From Acidimicrobiales bacterium (GTDB taxonomy: Bacteria > Actinomycetota > Acidimicrobiia > Acidimicrobiales > SZUA-35): a stretch of DNA of 64,000 nt. The notes beneath the pieces are model-generated. The model was given only the letters and a program-made list of their open reading frames with translations, did not search any database and was not told where the DNA came from. The position numbers and the translations under genes are program-made. The DNA lies in contig JAWKIO010000006.1 of NCBI GenBank assembly GCA_041394265.1, positions 434,001 to 498,000 on the forward strand, in the 5' to 3' direction. Shown here one piece after another: positions 32,835 to 41,124 of the stretch; position 1 is the first letter of the stretch, and every line of letters begins with the position of its first letter.

Positions 32835-33290
32835 TCAGGAGGCGGTGTACCACGGGACCTCGCGTCCCTTGCTCTCCCAGAACATGTTGTGGATGTTCTC
32901 GATCTGCTTCAGCAGCTCTTCGGCTGCCGCGACGTCGATGGTGGTCTTGCAGGTTGAGCACTGCTTCTCGACGTTCCAGAAGGTGGTGTGGAGGTCGGGG
33001 TAGGCCTCGAGGTGGTTCGGCTTGAAGTAGTCGGTCCACAGCACGGCGAGCTCGTGCTTGGCCAGCTCGGCCTGCTCTTCCTTGATGGCGATGTAGCGGG
33101 ACTTGGTGTTCTCGGCGGCCAGGTCGCCACCGTCGCCGAGGTCGACGAGCTTCTTGGTCATGGACAGGACGGCTTCGGCCGCGATGCGGGCCGAAGCGGG
33201 GTCGTACACACCGCAAGGGCCATCGCAGTGAGCCTCGACGGTGAGAGCGGCAGATCGACGATCGAGGAGGTCGAGGAGGCGACTGAACAT
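32835..33290 (-). CDS. sodN: Nickel-containing superoxide dismutase
   Basis: SodN disproportionates superoxide with a nickel centre bound by the processed N-terminus. The 151-residue precursor has a 20-residue propeptide (MFSRLLDLLDRRSAALTVEA) and then the nickel hook HCDGPCGVYD, in which His21, Cys22 and Cys26 bind nickel. The usual sequence is HCDLPCGVYDPA; here Leu4 of the hook is Gly. The rest (ARIAAEAVLSMTKKLVDL, WTDYFKPNHLEAYPDLHTTFWNVEKQCSTCK) is a family match. AGGAG precedes the ATG. It is divergent from paaI and followed by sodX. Confidence 0.96.
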   Translation of the reverse strand: MFSRLLDLLDRRSAALTVEAHCDGPCGVYDPASARIAAEAVLSMTKKLVDLGDGGDLAAENTKSRYIAIKEEQAELAKHELAVLWTDYFKPNHLEAYPDLHTTFWNVEKQCSTCKTTIDVAAAEELLKQIENIHNMFWESKGREVPWYTAS

Positions 33291-33372
33291 GGTGGATGCT
33301 CCTAAGGAGGTAGGCGGTGTTGTGGGCCGAGGCTAGCCGGTCCGGCTCGCGGACCGGAAGCCAAGGACAGAC

Positions 33373-33378
33373 TAGGGT
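33373..33378 (+). promoter_or_regulatory. -10 box for leaderless paaI transcript
   Basis: TAGGGT ends 6 nt before the paaI ATG. The same TAGGGTCTG context precedes paaK, suggesting shared promoter design. The -35 is weak. Confidence 0.5.
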
Positions 33379-33384
33379 CTGCCC

Positions 33385-33846
33385 ATGTCCGACGGTCGCG
33401 AAACGCCTGATGCCGACACCAGAGGCGATTCCGACCCGCACGCCCGCTCGGTGGTCGACGCCGCCCATTCGATGCTCGCCGCCGATGCCGCCGCGATGTC
33501 GTTGGGCATCACGATCGACGAGGTGTCGGTCGGCCACGCCGTCCTCACCATGACCGTCACCGCTGGCATGGTGAACGGGCTCGAGGTCTGCCACGGCGGC
33601 GTCATCTTCACGCTCGCCGACACGGCCATGGCCGTCGCCTCGAACGCCTGCGGCCGCCGCACCCTCGCATCGTCCGCCGCCATCGAGTTCCTGGCGCCGG
33701 CCCGCGTCGGCGACGTACTCACCGCCACCTGCGACGAGCGGATCAAGCCGGGCCGCAGTGCGCTCAACGACACCACGGTCGTGAATCACGAGGGCGTGAC
33801 CATCGCCGAGTTCCGCGGCCGCACCGTCACCGTCGGCGACCGCTGA
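33385..33846 (+). CDS. paaI: PaaI-type hotdog thioesterase
   Basis: A 153-residue hotdog-fold acyl-CoA thioesterase. The motif CHGGVIFTLADTAMAVASN has the HGG...LAD signature and the catalytic Asp of PaaI enzymes, and AIEFLAPARVGDVLTA is the second family block. PaaI hydrolyses stalled ring-hydroxylated phenylacetyl-CoA and relieves CoA trapping. Neighbours (paaK, paaA, paaD, paaB, paaC) fit exactly. The first 22 residues are a polar extension. Confidence 0.92.
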   Translation: MSDGRETPDADTRGDSDPHARSVVDAAHSMLAADAAAMSLGITIDEVSVGHAVLTMTVTAGMVNGLEVCHGGVIFTLADTAMAVASNACGRRTLASSAAIEFLAPARVGDVLTATCDERIKPGRSALNDTTVVNHEGVTIAEFRGRTVTVGDR

Positions 33847-33856
33847 CCTCGAGATC

Positions 33857-34396
33857 ATGCCCACTCCCGACGACGCGGCGACCAACGCCACCGCCGAAAC
33901 CTTCGAGGCAACGGCGCGAGCACGCGTGAGCGAGCTCGCCGACGACATCGATCTGGGCACCTTCGCCGCTGCCTTCAACCTGTTCCGGGCAGCGAGCCAA
34001 CTCGTGCAGGACCTCGAGCCCCAGGTGCATCGACCCCTCGGGTTGTCGATCGCCGGGTTCAGGATTCTCTTCACCGTCTGGACGCTCGGTGAGCTGCAGC
34101 CTCGGCAGCTCGCCCGACTCGCCGGTGTTTCTCGAGCTGCAATCTCAGGGGCGCTCAAGACGCTCGAGCGAGACGGATTGGTCGAGCGCCACCGAGACGA
34201 CCTCGACGGACGACTCGTCAACGTGCGCCTCACCCCGCTCGGAGCGACGACGGTCGAAACCGCCTACATCGAGCAGAACCGCCGCGAGCGACTGCTGTTC
34301 GAGTCGCTCGACCACGACGAGCTCGAGGCGCTCGCCTCGATGATTCGACGTGTGCTTGCCTCCCCCGTGATCGCCAACGACAACGCCGCGTCCTGA
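33857..34396 (+). CDS. MarR-family transcriptional regulator
   Basis: A 179-residue winged-helix regulator. The N-terminal helices (LGTFAAAFNLFRAASQLVQDLEPQVHRPLGLSIAGFRILFTVWTLGELQPRQLARLAGVSRAAISGALKTLERDGLVERHRDDLDGRLVNVRLTPLGATTVETAYIEQNRRE) give the complete MarR pattern, with the recognition helix in SRAAISGALKTLERDGLV and the wing in DDLDGRLVNVRLT. Placed between paaI and paaK, it probably senses phenylacetyl-CoA and controls the unit, as PaaR/PaaX do. It is unrelated in sequence to those regulators. Confidence 0.9.
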   Translation: MPTPDDAATNATAETFEATARARVSELADDIDLGTFAAAFNLFRAASQLVQDLEPQVHRPLGLSIAGFRILFTVWTLGELQPRQLARLAGVSRAAISGALKTLERDGLVERHRDDLDGRLVNVRLTPLGATTVETAYIEQNRRERLLFESLDHDELEALASMIRRVLASPVIANDNAAS

Positions 34397-34418
34397 CGGC
34401 ACAACGGCGCGCCACCAG

Positions 34419-34438
34419 ATCATTAAGGCCTTGACGAT
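34419..34438. promoter_or_regulatory. Possible regulator operator before paaK
   Basis: An AT-rich, imperfect palindrome (ATCATTAAGGCCTTGACGAT) that overlaps the -35 TTGACG of the paaK promoter. A MarR-type repressor bound here would block transcription. The dyad AAGGCCTT is perfect; the outer bases pair partly. Confidence 0.45.
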
Positions 34439-34459
34439 CTCGTCGACCGTCCCTAGGGT
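34431..34459 (+). promoter_or_regulatory. paaK promoter (leaderless)
   Basis: TTGACG, a 17-bp spacer and TAGGGT form the best -35/-10 pair in the window. The -10 ends 7 nt before the paaK ATG, so the transcript should begin at the start codon. Confidence 0.7.
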
Positions 34460-34466
34460 CTGTGAC

Positions 34467-35759
34467 ATGCGTAACATCGCCGCCGGGTTCCATCGGCCAG
34501 AGGTCGAGACGATGCCGCGAACCGAGCTGGAGGCCCTCCAGCTCGAACGTCTCCGGGCCACGATCACCCGGCTGCGGGACCATGTGCCGGTGATGGCCGA
34601 ACGCCTCGACGGCATCGCCGACCCGACGTCACTCGACGACCTCGCCCACTTCCCGTTCCTCCGCAAGAGCGACTTGCGCGACCACTACCCGTTCGGGCTC
34701 TTCGCCTCACCCCGCTCCGAGCTCGCCCGTATCCACGCCAGCTCGGGCACCACCGGCAAGCCCACGGTCGTCGGCTACACGGCCGACGATCTCGACATCT
34801 GGCACGAGTGTGTCGCCCGGTGCCTGCGAGGCGCCGGTGTCGAGCCGGGATGGATGCTGCACAATGCTTACGGCTACGGGCTGTTCACCGGTGGGCTCGG
34901 CCTCCACGGAGGCGCCGAGGCTGCGGGCATCAACGTCGTGCCGGTGTCGGGCGGCAACACCGAGCGCCAGCTCATGCTCATCGAGGACTTCGAGCCCGAG
35001 GCCATCTGCTGCACGCCGTCGTATGCGCTGACGCTCGCCGAACTGCTCGGTCCCGACGGTGGTCCGGCCTCCTCGATGCAGGTCGCCATCCTCGGGGCCG
35101 AGCCGTGGACCGAGAAGATGCGGGTGGCCATCGAGGCCGGCCTCGGACTCCGAGCGGTCAACATCTACGGGCTCTCCGAGGTCATCGGCCCCGGTGTGTC
35201 GTGCGAGACCGCCGACCGTGACGGACTCGTCATCATGGAAGACCACTTCCTGCCCGAGATCGTCGATCCGGACAGCGGCGAACGGCTCCCCGACGGCGAG
35301 GTCGGCGTGCTCGTGCTCACCAGCCTGACCAAGCAGGCGTTCCCGGTCCTGCGCTACTGGACGGGCGACCTGTGCTCGCTCACCCGCGAGCCCGCGCCCT
35401 GCGGCCGCACCCACGCCCGGATGTCGGCGATCGTCGGCCGAGCCGACGACATGCTGGTGATCCGAGGCGTCAACGTCTACCCGAGCCAGGTCGAGCACAC
35501 ACTCCTCGGCGTCGACGGGGTCAGTGCCCACTTCCAGCTCGTCGTCCGCCGCGAGGGCACACTCGATCAGCTCCACCTCCGGGTCGAATCGGCGTCGCCC
35601 CTCGGAGCCGACGACTCCGACCGCCTCGAGCGCACGATCGTCGAACGGTTGCGCTCGAGCCTCGGGCTCGGCGTCACCGTCGACGTCGAACCGGCGGGCT
35701 CGGTCCCCCGGTCCGAGGGCGGCAAGCTGTCCCGCACGCTCGACCTCCGAGATCTCTAG
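34467..35759 (+). CDS. paaK: Phenylacetate-CoA ligase
   Basis: PaaK activates phenylacetate to phenylacetyl-CoA with ATP. The 430-residue product from 34467 contains the adenylate-forming AMP motif SSGTTGKPTVVGYT, the PaaK-type NAYGYGLFTGGLGLHGGAEAAGINVVPVSGGNTERQ, YGLSEVIGPGVSCE and the C-terminal hinge GRADDMLVIRGVNVYPSQVEHTLL. All are diagnostic for the PaaK/DUF4105-type ligase rather than a general acyl-CoA synthetase. Length is normal. The in-frame upstream extension (34431) lies in the promoter and is rejected. Confidence 0.96.
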   Translation: MRNIAAGFHRPEVETMPRTELEALQLERLRATITRLRDHVPVMAERLDGIADPTSLDDLAHFPFLRKSDLRDHYPFGLFASPRSELARIHASSGTTGKPTVVGYTADDLDIWHECVARCLRGAGVEPGWMLHNAYGYGLFTGGLGLHGGAEAAGINVVPVSGGNTERQLMLIEDFEPEAICCTPSYALTLAELLGPDGGPASSMQVAILGAEPWTEKMRVAIEAGLGLRAVNIYGLSEVIGPGVSCETADRDGLVIMEDHFLPEIVDPDSGERLPDGEVGVLVLTSLTKQAFPVLRYWTGDLCSLTREPAPCGRTHARMSAIVGRADDMLVIRGVNVYPSQVEHTLLGVDGVSAHFQLVVRREGTLDQLHLRVESASPLGADDSDRLERTIVERLRSSLGLGVTVDVEPAGSVPRSEGGKLSRTLDLRDL

Positions 35760-35799
35760 CGATTCCCTCCCCCACCACACCCCAACCAAAGGACCCCCG

Positions 35800-36717
35800 A
35801 TGACCTCCTGGTCCGACATGGCCGAGTTCGAAGCCTTCGTCGCCGGCGGCGGCATGGTCGAAGCGACCGACGACATCCCTGCCCCCTACCGCGACGAGGT
35901 GTTCCGCTTCATCGAGTTCCACGCGAACTCCGAGCTCATGGGTGGGCTCACCGAACGTGACTGGATCCCGAAGGCTCCCGGCCTCCGACTCAAGCAGGTG
36001 TTCCTGGCCAAGACCCAGGACGAGATCGGCCACGCCCACCTGCTGTACATGGTCGCCGCCGACATGGGGGTGAAGACCCGCGACGAGATGATCGACCAGC
36101 TCTTCCGGGGCGAGTCCCGCTTCCACAACGTCTTCCACTACCAGGCCGTCACCTGGGCCGATCAGGTGGCGATCGCCTTCCTGGTCGACGCCGCTGCCTT
36201 CGCCAGCCAACGTGCGGTGTTCGCGGAGTGCAGCTACGGCCCCTACAAGCGCATCCTCAAGCGAATCGTTGCCGAGGAGGGCTTCCACATGCGTCACGGC
36301 GAGGAGATGTTGCTGCGCCTGGCCGAGGGCACGCCCATCCAACACACCATGTTCCAGGAGGCGCTCGAGCGCTGGTGGTGGCCGGCCGTGCAGCTCTTCG
36401 GCCCCGACTCCGCGCCCGACGATCCCCTGCTGCGTTGGAAGATCAAGTCGGAGCGCAACGAGACACTCCGCGACGCCTATGTCCAGAAGTACGTGCCACT
36501 GCTCCAGGGCTACGGCTTCGACATCCCCGACCCCGACCTTCGCTTCGACGAGGCGACCGGTCGCTGGATCATGGGCGAGATCGACTGGGAGCCGTTGAAG
36601 GCCACCATGCGCAACGGGGGGCCCGATTCTCGTCGCCGGATCGAGAACGCCGCCCGCCACTGGAACGACACTGCCTGGGTCCGCGAAGCGCTCGACCGCG
36701 TGGCGGTGCCGGCATGA
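35800..36717 (+). CDS. paaA: Phenylacetyl-CoA epoxidase subunit A
   Basis: PaaA is the di-iron catalytic subunit of the ring-1,2-epoxidase PaaABC(D)E. The 305-residue product has the iron ligand motifs QDEIGHAHLLY (ExxH) and IVAEEGFHMRHGEEM (ExxH), the YGPYKRIL stretch, and the C-terminal block DPDLRFDEATGRWIMGEIDWEPLKATMRNGGPDS which is a strong match. It starts at 35800 (AAAGGA upstream) 40 bases after paaK, and overlaps paaD by four bases. Confidence 0.96.
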   Translation: MTSWSDMAEFEAFVAGGGMVEATDDIPAPYRDEVFRFIEFHANSELMGGLTERDWIPKAPGLRLKQVFLAKTQDEIGHAHLLYMVAADMGVKTRDEMIDQLFRGESRFHNVFHYQAVTWADQVAIAFLVDAAAFASQRAVFAECSYGPYKRILKRIVAEEGFHMRHGEEMLLRLAEGTPIQHTMFQEALERWWWPAVQLFGPDSAPDDPLLRWKIKSERNETLRDAYVQKYVPLLQGYGFDIPDPDLRFDEATGRWIMGEIDWEPLKATMRNGGPDSRRRIENAARHWNDTAWVREALDRVAVPA

Positions 36718-37244
36718 GTCGTCGTGGAGGCATCCCGCCCCTCGTCGGTGGCCACGACATCGGTGCTGCCATCGAGCTGTCCCGCCGCATCGACGACGCC
36801 CTCGAAACGGTCGACGACCCGGAGTATCCGGGCGTGTCGATCGTGGCGCTCGGGATGTTCGAGTCGATGTCGGTGCAGCACGACGACACGACCGGCAAGC
36901 CTCATGTCACCATCTCGCTCGTTCCGACGTTCGCCGGCTGCCCGGCACTCGGGATGATCGCCGACGACGTGCGCCAGGCCGTTGCCGGTGCCGTCGATGC
37001 CGAGTCGGTGGCGGTCGAGTGGCGCAGCGATGTCGCCTGGAGCACCGACCGCATCAGCGCCGATGCCGAGCAGGCGCTCGCCCAGGAGTTCACGGTGGTG
37101 CTGCGAGGAGCCGACGGCACCCTGCGCTGCCCGGTCTGTGGGCACGACGCGGTGACCGATCAATCGATGGCCGGACCGACCCGCTGCCGAAGCGTGGCCT
37201 GGTGCCCTGACTGCCGCAACCCCGTGGAGGTGTTTCGAGCGTGA
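36714..37244 (+). CDS. paaD: Phenylacetyl-CoA epoxidase maturation protein PaaD
   Basis: A 176-residue protein with an N-terminal MIP18/DUF59 domain (ALETVDDPEYPGVSIVALGMFESMSV...SLVPTFAGCPALGMIADDVRQAVAG) and a C-terminal zinc-ribbon with CPVCGHDAV and CPDCRNPVEVF. This is PaaD, which helps insert metal into the epoxidase complex. The ATG overlaps the paaA stop. Here paaD is second in the cluster, unlike the paaABCDE order of Escherichia coli. Confidence 0.93.
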   Translation: MSRRGGIPPLVGGHDIGAAIELSRRIDDALETVDDPEYPGVSIVALGMFESMSVQHDDTTGKPHVTISLVPTFAGCPALGMIADDVRQAVAGAVDAESVAVEWRSDVAWSTDRISADAEQALAQEFTVVLRGADGTLRCPVCGHDAVTDQSMAGPTRCRSVAWCPDCRNPVEVFRA

Positions 37245-37525
37245 AGACCTACGAAGTTTTCATCAAGAAGACCGGCAAGGACGAGTTCCGCCACGCCGGT
37301 GCGCTTTCGGCTCCCGACCCGGACATGGCCCGCCTCTACGCCCGCGAGGCGTATGTACGCCGGGCCGAAGGCGCCGAGTTCTGGCTGGTCGATCGCAACG
37401 ACCTCATCCTCGGGGACGAGACCTTCGTCGCCCCGAACGCCGACAAGCCCCACCGACACAACGACGGCGCCGAGGTGGCGGCCCGACGCAAGCGGATCCG
37501 AGCCGAGCAGGAGGCCGCTCGATGA
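37241..37525 (+). CDS. paaB: Phenylacetyl-CoA epoxidase subunit B
   Basis: A 94-residue protein (KTYEVFIKKTGKDEFRHAGALSAPDPDMARLYAREAYVRRAEGAEFWLVDRNDLI) that matches PaaB, the small structural subunit bridging PaaAC heterodimers. Start is a GTG overlapping the paaD stop by four bases (GTGA), and the gene overlaps paaC as ATGA. Confidence 0.95.
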   Translation: MKTYEVFIKKTGKDEFRHAGALSAPDPDMARLYAREAYVRRAEGAEFWLVDRNDLILGDETFVAPNADKPHRHNDGAEVAARRKRIRAEQEAAR

Positions 37526-38280
37526 CCATCATCACCGACCCCGAGGTCGCCGAGTTCGTGCTGGCCTTCGCCGACGACGAGCACATGGTGGGCGCCCGCC
37601 ACGCCGAATGGATCGGCACGGCACCCTTCCTCGAAGAAGACCTCGCCTTCTGCTCGATCGCCCAGGACGAGCTCGGTCACGCCCTCGGGTTGTACGCGTT
37701 GCTGACCGACGACATCGATCGCTTCGCCCTGCTGCGCGACCCCGCTGACTACCGCTCGTGCCACCTCGCCGAGCGAGATGCTGCCAGTTGGGACGACGCC
37801 CTGGTTCGCCACTGGCTCTACGACACCGCCGAGGCACTGCGGTGGGCCGCCCTCGAGTCGTCGTCGATTCCCGAACTGGCGGCGCTGGCTCGGCGCCCCC
37901 TGCGCGAGGAGGCCTTCCACACGACCCACGCAACGATGTTCCTCGAGCGGGTGGTGAACGCCGCCACCCGTCCGGCGATCGTCGCCGCCGTCGAACGTCT
38001 GCTCCCGGATGCGCTCGCCCTGTTCGAGCCGGTCGCCGGTGAACAACGAGCCCTCGAACTCGGCGTGGGCAGCCGGTCGTCGGGCGAGCTGGCAGACGAG
38101 TGGACCGCTTCGATCCAGGCAGCGCTGGCCGACCTCGGCCTGATCGTGGCCTGGCCGCCCGACAGCGCTGCGGCGTCGCACAGCGCGCAGGCCGGTCGAA
38201 CGGTGCGGAGCGCAGGCTTCGCCGAGTTCCTCGACTCGCTACAAAGCGTCATCTCTCTCGACCCCGCCGCCGTCTGGTAG
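37522..38280 (+). CDS. paaC: Phenylacetyl-CoA epoxidase subunit C
   Basis: A 252-residue ferritin-like protein (FVLAFADDEHMVGARHAEWIGTAPFLEEDLAFCSIAQDELGHALGLYALL and LARRPLREEAFHTTHATMFLERV), the structural PaaC subunit that pairs with PaaA. Both segments align with the family. It is the last gene of the cluster; the reductase PaaE is not next, and the following gene is convergent. Confidence 0.95.
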   Translation: MTIITDPEVAEFVLAFADDEHMVGARHAEWIGTAPFLEEDLAFCSIAQDELGHALGLYALLTDDIDRFALLRDPADYRSCHLAERDAASWDDALVRHWLYDTAEALRWAALESSSIPELAALARRPLREEAFHTTHATMFLERVVNAATRPAIVAAVERLLPDALALFEPVAGEQRALELGVGSRSSGELADEWTASIQAALADLGLIVAWPPDSAAASHSAQAGRTVRSAGFAEFLDSLQSVISLDPAAVW

Positions 38281-38300
38281 CAACCCCCGGCGCGCGTGGA

Positions 38301-38461
38301 TCAGATCGCCGACGGCGGGACCGCGTGGTGCGCGCGCAACGAAGTGAGCACGCCCTGAGCGTCTGGGTCAGATCGCCGACGGCGGGACCGCGTGGTGCGC
38401 GTGCGCAACGAAGTGAGCACGCCCTGAGCGTCTGGGTCAGATCGCCGACGGCGGGACCGCG
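38301..38461. repeat. Tandem repeat of the 3' end of the GGDEF/EAL gene (2 copies plus partial third)
   Basis: Units of 67 bp (38301-38367) and 69 bp (38368-38436) are nearly identical and each begins with TCAGATCGCCGACGGCGGGA. A third start of the unit (38437-38461) forms the last eight codons and stop of the GGDEF/EAL gene. Each full unit contains an inverted repeat (GCGTGC/GCACGC, 12-nt loop) that may end transcription from either side of the convergent genes. Confidence 0.85.
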
Positions 38462-40998
38462 AAGCGGTCCAAAGGTGATCGCGACAGATACTGCATGGCG
38501 ATGGCTTGGTCGTCCATCGGGCGGCACAGGTGGTAGCCCTGGGCCAGGGGGATCTTGGCGCCGCGGACGGCACGCAGCTCCTCGTCGGTCTCGATTCCTT
38601 CGACCATGACGGCCAGATCGAGGGCCGAGCCCATCTTGGCCATGGCGTTGAGGAGTGACTGCTGGCGGATCGAGGGCGACCGTACGAAGGAGCGGTCGAT
38701 CTTGAGGAGGTCGAACTCGAGTGACGGCACTTCCGACAGCGACACCGCACCCGTCCCGAAGTGGTCGATGGCGATCCGCACCCCGGCGCTACGAAGGGCC
38801 CTCGTCGCCACGACCGCAACGGGCGGCTGGTGCATGAAACCGCTCTCGGCCCGCTCGAGGATGACCTGGTGCGGGTCGAGCGACGACTTCGCGATGGCAG
38901 CCAGGAGTTCGTCGGCGAAGGGGCGGTGGTGGAAGTTGATCGTGGCCAGGTTGAAGCTGATGAACCAGTCGCGAACGATGTCGTCCACCTCGGTCCACTC
39001 GGCCATGGCCGCCAGCCCCTTGGACACCACGATCATGTCGATCTGCGAAATGAGGCCGCTCTTCTCGGCCGGACGCAGGAAGTCCGACGGCATCACCAGA
39101 CCGCGACGTGGGTGTTCGAGGCGCACGAGCGCCTCGACACCGACGATCCGGTCGCGGTCGTTGGCGTCGAACACCGGCTGGTAGTGCACGACGAAGCGAT
39201 CGGCCTCGATCGCCTCGAGCAGTTCGTCCTCGGAACACTCGGTGTTCTTCGGCTCTGACGGCAGGCGATCCTCGGCGACGGTTTCGAACTTCACCAGTCG
39301 ATTCCGGCCGGTGGTCTTGGCCTGGTACATCGCCTGGTCGGCTTCACGCAGGACCTGCTCGGGGCTCGTCACCCCCGACGTGATCGCGAGGCCGATCGAT
39401 GCCTGGACCGGCACGTCGACGTTGCCGATCACCATCGGCACGCTCAGGGCCTCGTAGAACCGTTGGGCGCAGCGCTCGGCGTCCTCTTCGTTCTCGAGCC
39501 CTTCGCAGATCACGACGAACTCGTCGCCGCCCAAGCGAGCGACGGTGTCGGACGAGCGGGAGACGCGACGGAGTCGTTCGGCCACCTCGATGAGGAGGAG
39601 GTCACCGGCTTCGTGGCCGTGGGTGTCGTTGACCTCTTTGAACTTGTCGAGGTCGACGAACATGACGGCGAGGACGTCGCCGTTTGCCTGCTCCGCTTCG
39701 AGCGCCCGGTTGAGACGGGCGGTGAGGTTGGCCCGGTTGGGCAGGCCGGTGAGATCGTCGAAGAGCGCCTTGCGGTGCAGTTCGGCCCGGGAGCGACGTT
39801 CGTCGGAGATGTCCTCGGCCTGGATCAGCACGTGGCGGCGATGCTCACCGAGCTCGAGCACACTGGCGGATTCTCGAACCCAGACCGCTCCGCCGTTGCG
39901 TTCGCGGTATCGGCGTTCGGACTGGTCGGCGACCCGTTCACCGTTGAGCAGGTGCTGAAGGCGACCTCGGGCGGCTGGTCGGTCTTCGCCATCGATCAGG
40001 TCGAGGAGTTCGGTCCCGTCGAGCTCGTCGACGTTGTAGCCGAGCTGTGAGGCGAAGCGGGGGTTGACCGCCACGATGCGACCGCTGCTGTCGACCTCGA
40101 CCACGCCGATCGGGGCATTGGCGAAACTGGTGCGGAAGCGCTGGGCCGCCTGGTCACGAGCAGCGTCGGCTTCGTCGCGTTCCTCGATGACACGGAACAG
40201 CGAGCGGCTCCCGCCCATCGCCAGGGCGGCGAGCGAGACCGTCAGTCCCAGACCGACCACGAGCAGGAGCGTCGTCGAACCGCGGTCGTCGGTGACGAGT
40301 TGGCTGGGTGTCGCCATCGTGCGCAAGACCACGTCCTCACCGAGGAGCACCTTGTTGCGGGTCGAGGTCAGATCGCCGGTGACCTCGTCGATCGACAGAC
40401 CGCCGCCGACATCCGAGGAGGTGATCGGCAACGGTTCCGCTTCGTCGCCGCCCGGCAGTCCGAACAGCGCCACTTCGAGCGGCAGATTGCGCTGCACCCG
40501 AACGAACAACATGTCTCGGTCGATGATCAGCACCGACGCCACGGCGCGAGTCGACGGGTTGACAGCGGCGTAGGCCAGCTTGTCCTTCAGCTGGCCGCGA
40601 TCGATCACCTGGAAGCCTGGCTCCTCGATCGGCATCGGCCCCTGGTCGATGGTGCCGTTGAAGGTTTCGCAGCTCAGCTCGCCCGCCACAGGCACGCAGA
40701 TGGCTTCGACGAGCGAGCTCGACTCGAGCAGGCCGGTGGCGTCGATCTGCGCTCCGACATCGTCGACGGTGGCGGCGGCGACGTTCTTGCCGGCTGCGGT
40801 CAGGCGATCCGAGATGCCGTCGAGCCGGCTTTCGGCGGCGGACGCAACAGCGGCGACATACGCCCGATTCCCGGTGGCGGTGGCGCGCTCGCTGTCGGCG
40901 GCGTCGGCACGCGCCGAGGAGACCATGCCGGCGGTCAGGGCCAGACCGGCAAGCAAGATGACGACCGGGAGCAGTCGAATGAGAGTGGAACGCCGCAC
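38437..40998 (-). CDS. Membrane GGDEF/EAL protein with sensor and PAS domains
   Basis: An 853-residue c-di-GMP enzyme candidate. Order: membrane helix (about 7-27), extracytoplasmic sensor region (28-240), second helix (about 243-262), PAS (RFRTSFANAPIGVVEVDSSGRIVAVNP), GGDEF with an intact active site (ARLGGDEFVVI), then EAL with GVEALVRLEHP. The EAL metal motif usually DDFGTG reads IDHFGTG (one Asp to His), and other ligands (NLATI, LERAES, KIDRSF, EGIETDEEL) are kept, so phosphodiesterase activity is uncertain. Start is a GTG with GAGAG upstream. Possibly links c-di-GMP to motility; no direct evidence. The C-terminal residues come from a tandem repeat. Confidence 0.94.
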   Translation of the reverse strand: MRRSTLIRLLPVVILLAGLALTAGMVSSARADAADSERATATGNRAYVAAVASAAESRLDGISDRLTAAGKNVAAATVDDVGAQIDATGLLESSSLVEAICVPVAGELSCETFNGTIDQGPMPIEEPGFQVIDRGQLKDKLAYAAVNPSTRAVASVLIIDRDMLFVRVQRNLPLEVALFGLPGGDEAEPLPITSSDVGGGLSIDEVTGDLTSTRNKVLLGEDVVLRTMATPSQLVTDDRGSTTLLLVVGLGLTVSLAALAMGGSRSLFRVIEERDEADAARDQAAQRFRTSFANAPIGVVEVDSSGRIVAVNPRFASQLGYNVDELDGTELLDLIDGEDRPAARGRLQHLLNGERVADQSERRYRERNGGAVWVRESASVLELGEHRRHVLIQAEDISDERRSRAELHRKALFDDLTGLPNRANLTARLNRALEAEQANGDVLAVMFVDLDKFKEVNDTHGHEAGDLLLIEVAERLRRVSRSSDTVARLGGDEFVVICEGLENEEDAERCAQRFYEALSVPMVIGNVDVPVQASIGLAITSGVTSPEQVLREADQAMYQAKTTGRNRLVKFETVAEDRLPSEPKNTECSEDELLEAIEADRFVVHYQPVFDANDRDRIVGVEALVRLEHPRRGLVMPSDFLRPAEKSGLISQIDMIVVSKGLAAMAEWTEVDDIVRDWFISFNLATINFHHRPFADELLAAIAKSSLDPHQVILERAESGFMHQPPVAVVATRALRSAGVRIAIDHFGTGAVSLSEVPSLEFDLLKIDRSFVRSPSIRQQSLLNAMAKMGSALDLAVMVEGIETDEELRAVRGAKIPLAQGYHLCRPMDDQAIAMQYLSRSPLDRFAVPPSAI

Positions 40999-41124
40999 GT
41001 TCTCTCAGTCGGCAGGAACGTGGCGATCATGAGACGAAGATGCGGGATCTGCCCACGTCGTGCCCTTGCTTGTCGCCCTCTCGGGTGTTGCGCCGTCGCC
41101 TGTCGGAGCCTGACGCTCGGTGCC

